Source: Acidimicrobiaceae bacterium
GTDB lineage: Bacteria > Actinomycetota > Acidimicrobiia > Acidimicrobiales > Palsa-688
Reading direction: 5' to 3'
Assembly (NCBI GenBank): GCA_003158835.1
Contig: PMLI01000556.1
Span: 1,845 to 16,593, forward strand
DNA: 14,749 nucleotides
Both the position numbers and the translations under genes were made by a program. Positions 13,382-14,749 of the stretch are shown piece by piece; positions within the stretch are counted from its first letter, which is position 1, and the number at the start of each line of letters is the position of its first letter. Below the pieces are notes generated by a model that was not told where the DNA came from, searched no databases, and was given only the letters and a program-made list of their open reading frames with translations.

Positions 13382-14749
13382 TCAGGCCTTCACGACTTCG
13401 GACCGGCCGATCTCCCTCCCGGCGTTGTCCAGGCCGACAACTTGGAAATAGGGCCCAAGGCTTTCAACGGCCACCGCCGTCTCGAAATCGGCCCATTCCG
13501 CTGTCCCTGCGGCCGACAACCGGTCAGAGCTGTTCCCGGCCAGGACGCGCCACGCAGTCACCTCCGTTGAGCCGTTCCAGCTCACGTAGACCGACGATCC
13601 CATGGGGGGGTTGGCACCGACAACCACGGTAGGCAGCTCGGTGGGAGTCGCGCTGAACTCGGCCACAAGTGCTCTGTAAGACTGGATGTTGGTGGGGAAA
13701 CGCCCGTCCACCAGAAGTTCGCCATCGGCCGAGAAGCGCGAGAAGTACGGTTCCGCGCCCCAGCCCACGACCACGCCCCCGTCCGCCAGCACCTGCACGC
13801 TCCCTTGGTTTGAAGCCAGGAGGCGGGCCGGGTGGACGAAGGCTCGTTCCAGGCTGCAGGTCATGGTCTTCTCGTCGATGTTCAAGACAAGAGCGCGCGA
13901 TTGAGGCTCCTCGGCCGGGGATGCTCCGTTGTCGAAGAGACTGAGGCGTTCAAGGCTGTGCGAGCGGGCGTGGTGCTGCCAGTGAAAGTTCGCACCCTCG
14001 CGCATGGCAAAATCTGACTTCTTGCCGTTCAGGCGCCACACGACCTGGCCAGTCGACCTATCCACTTTGTACACCGCCCAAGTATTCCGCCCCGAGATGA
14101 GCAGGTCCCCGTCGGACGCCACGGCGATCGAGTTCATGTGGAAGTAATTGAACGGCACTCCTTCGGTCCCGCCTGAGAATTCCTGGTACGTCTCGGCGAC
14201 GGCTACGTGGTCCAGACTGTCCCAGCGGTGTAGCAGCTTGCCGCCCGGCACCTCCACTTCGAGGGCGACGGCCCCGGCTACGTAGCCGTGGCTCGGCCCC
14301 CCCACGCTGGACAAGTCGGTCGCCACGGTGTGGTAAGCGGTTATCAGGGCCGTGCCCTGGGAGGTCAGATAGAACTCGTGAAGATCGGGATAAAGGCCGT
14401 CAACCTGGGTGAAACGGGCCATCTCCCGGAACGCCATGTCGGCGATGACGGCTTCGCCGGCCCCGGTCCCGTTGGTGACGTCACCTTCCCACCAGGTGAG
14501 CACGGGCTTACCCATGAACTCCTGGTACTGCAGGTTAAAGGGAGGCTTGGTGGCGGGGAGGAACCAGCGCAGGCTTCCGTCGCCGTCGAGGATCATGTAC
14601 CCCCATTGGCCGGGCCCGGTGCCCGCGAATGCCTTTGGCGCCAGCAGCACGTGACTGTTGGGGGTGCTGGCGAAACTGCCCGAGGGGGTGACCGGCACCG
14701 TCCTCACCCGTGGGGGCTGAAGGTCCGGGCGGGTGTAGAAACGGTATAC
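13382..14749 (-). CDS. Arylsulfotransferase-like propeller protein, 5' end outside window
   Basis: The last ~455 residues are visible, and the frame stays open to the right edge. The first visible residues, VYRFYTRPDLQPPRV, are the conserved opening of the Arylsulfotran_2 (PF14269) family, so the true N-terminus, probably a signal peptide, lies beyond 14749. Further family signs are WGYMILDGDGSLRWF, PVLTWWEGDV, LHEFYLTSQGTALITAYH, FHMNSIAVASDGDLLISGRN and WRLNGKKSDFAM followed by FHWQHHARSH. That last block stands where relatives show WQHDA. A C-terminal Ig-like beta domain follows (about the last 100 residues). The family includes PAPS-independent aryl sulfotransferases, but most actinobacterial members are untested, and the catalytic His cannot be fixed here. 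The gene is convergent with the phosphodiester glycosidase, with only 34 bp between stops and no clear terminator. Confidence 0.85.
   Translation of the reverse strand, partial: VYRFYTRPDLQPPRVRTVPVTPSGSFASTPNSHVLLAPKAFAGTGPGQWGYMILDGDGSLRWFLPATKPPFNLQYQEFMGKPVLTWWEGDVTNGTGAGEAVIADMAFREMARFTQVDGLYPDLHEFYLTSQGTALITAYHTVATDLSSVGGPSHGYVAGAVALEVEVPGGKLLHRWDSLDHVAVAETYQEFSGGTEGVPFNYFHMNSIAVASDGDLLISGRNTWAVYKVDRSTGQVVWRLNGKKSDFAMREGANFHWQHHARSHSLERLSLFDNGASPAEEPQSRALVLNIDEKTMTCSLERAFVHPARLLASNQGSVQVLADGGVVVGWGAEPYFSRFSADGELLVDGRFPTNIQSYRALVAEFSATPTELPTVVVGANPPMGSSVYVSWNGSTEVTAWRVLAGNSSDRLSAAGTAEWADFETAVAVESLGPYFQVVGLDNAGREIGRSEVVKA

Overview
This is high-GC bacterial DNA with many GTG starts and tightly packed genes. 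It is most likely from an actinomycete, and gene content such as the DoxX/Rieske fusion and the VIT-type transporter would fit an Acidimicrobiia-like lineage. That placement is an inference, because the window holds no rRNA or other decisive marker. I found no tRNA, rRNA, insertion sequence or CRISPR array.

Left part (1-3143). A minus-strand pair comes first: a Sulfotransfer_4-type sulfotransferase and a DHA2-type MFS exporter that runs off the left edge. It is followed by about 630 bp of less GC-rich DNA with at most one weak ORF. Next, on the plus strand, lies a response-regulator remnant that has lost 129 internal residues in frame. Its stop codon overlaps the start of a cis-prenyltransferase (uppS family). 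The remnant is a paralogue of the intact regulator 4.4 kb away, and the similarity reaches across the stop/start junction.

Centre (3144-9956, all minus strand). In transcription order: a secreted kelch plus second-propeller protein, a small His-containing membrane protein, an OmpR-type response regulator, its histidine kinase, a ferric-reductase-like flavocytochrome b, and a membrane-anchored FMN-binding-domain protein. Spacing and overlaps (17 bp, 4 bp) suggest one or two transcripts. Together these look like a sensor-controlled trans-membrane electron-transfer module in which cytosolic NAD(P)H electrons would pass through FAD and heme to an extracytoplasmic, covalently bound FMN.

Right part (10177-14749). 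Divergent from the propeller gene are a VIT/CCC1-type Fe/Mn transporter, an apparent 18-codon leader peptide made of three 5-residue repeats, and a single polypeptide fusing a DoxX membrane domain to a Tat-anchored Rieske iron-sulfur domain. A secreted phosphodiester glycosidase-like protein follows, and its start overlaps the Rieske stop inside a 21-bp tandem duplication. A convergent arylsulfotransferase-like propeller gene runs off the right edge.

The recurring theme is extracytoplasmic redox and iron chemistry (flavin, heme, Rieske cluster, Fe/Mn transport) next to secreted propellers and sulfate-transfer genes. The most unusual local structures are the regulator/uppS chimera, the coupled repeat leader, the stop/start duplication, and a perfect 18-bp-arm palindrome inside the propeller gene.
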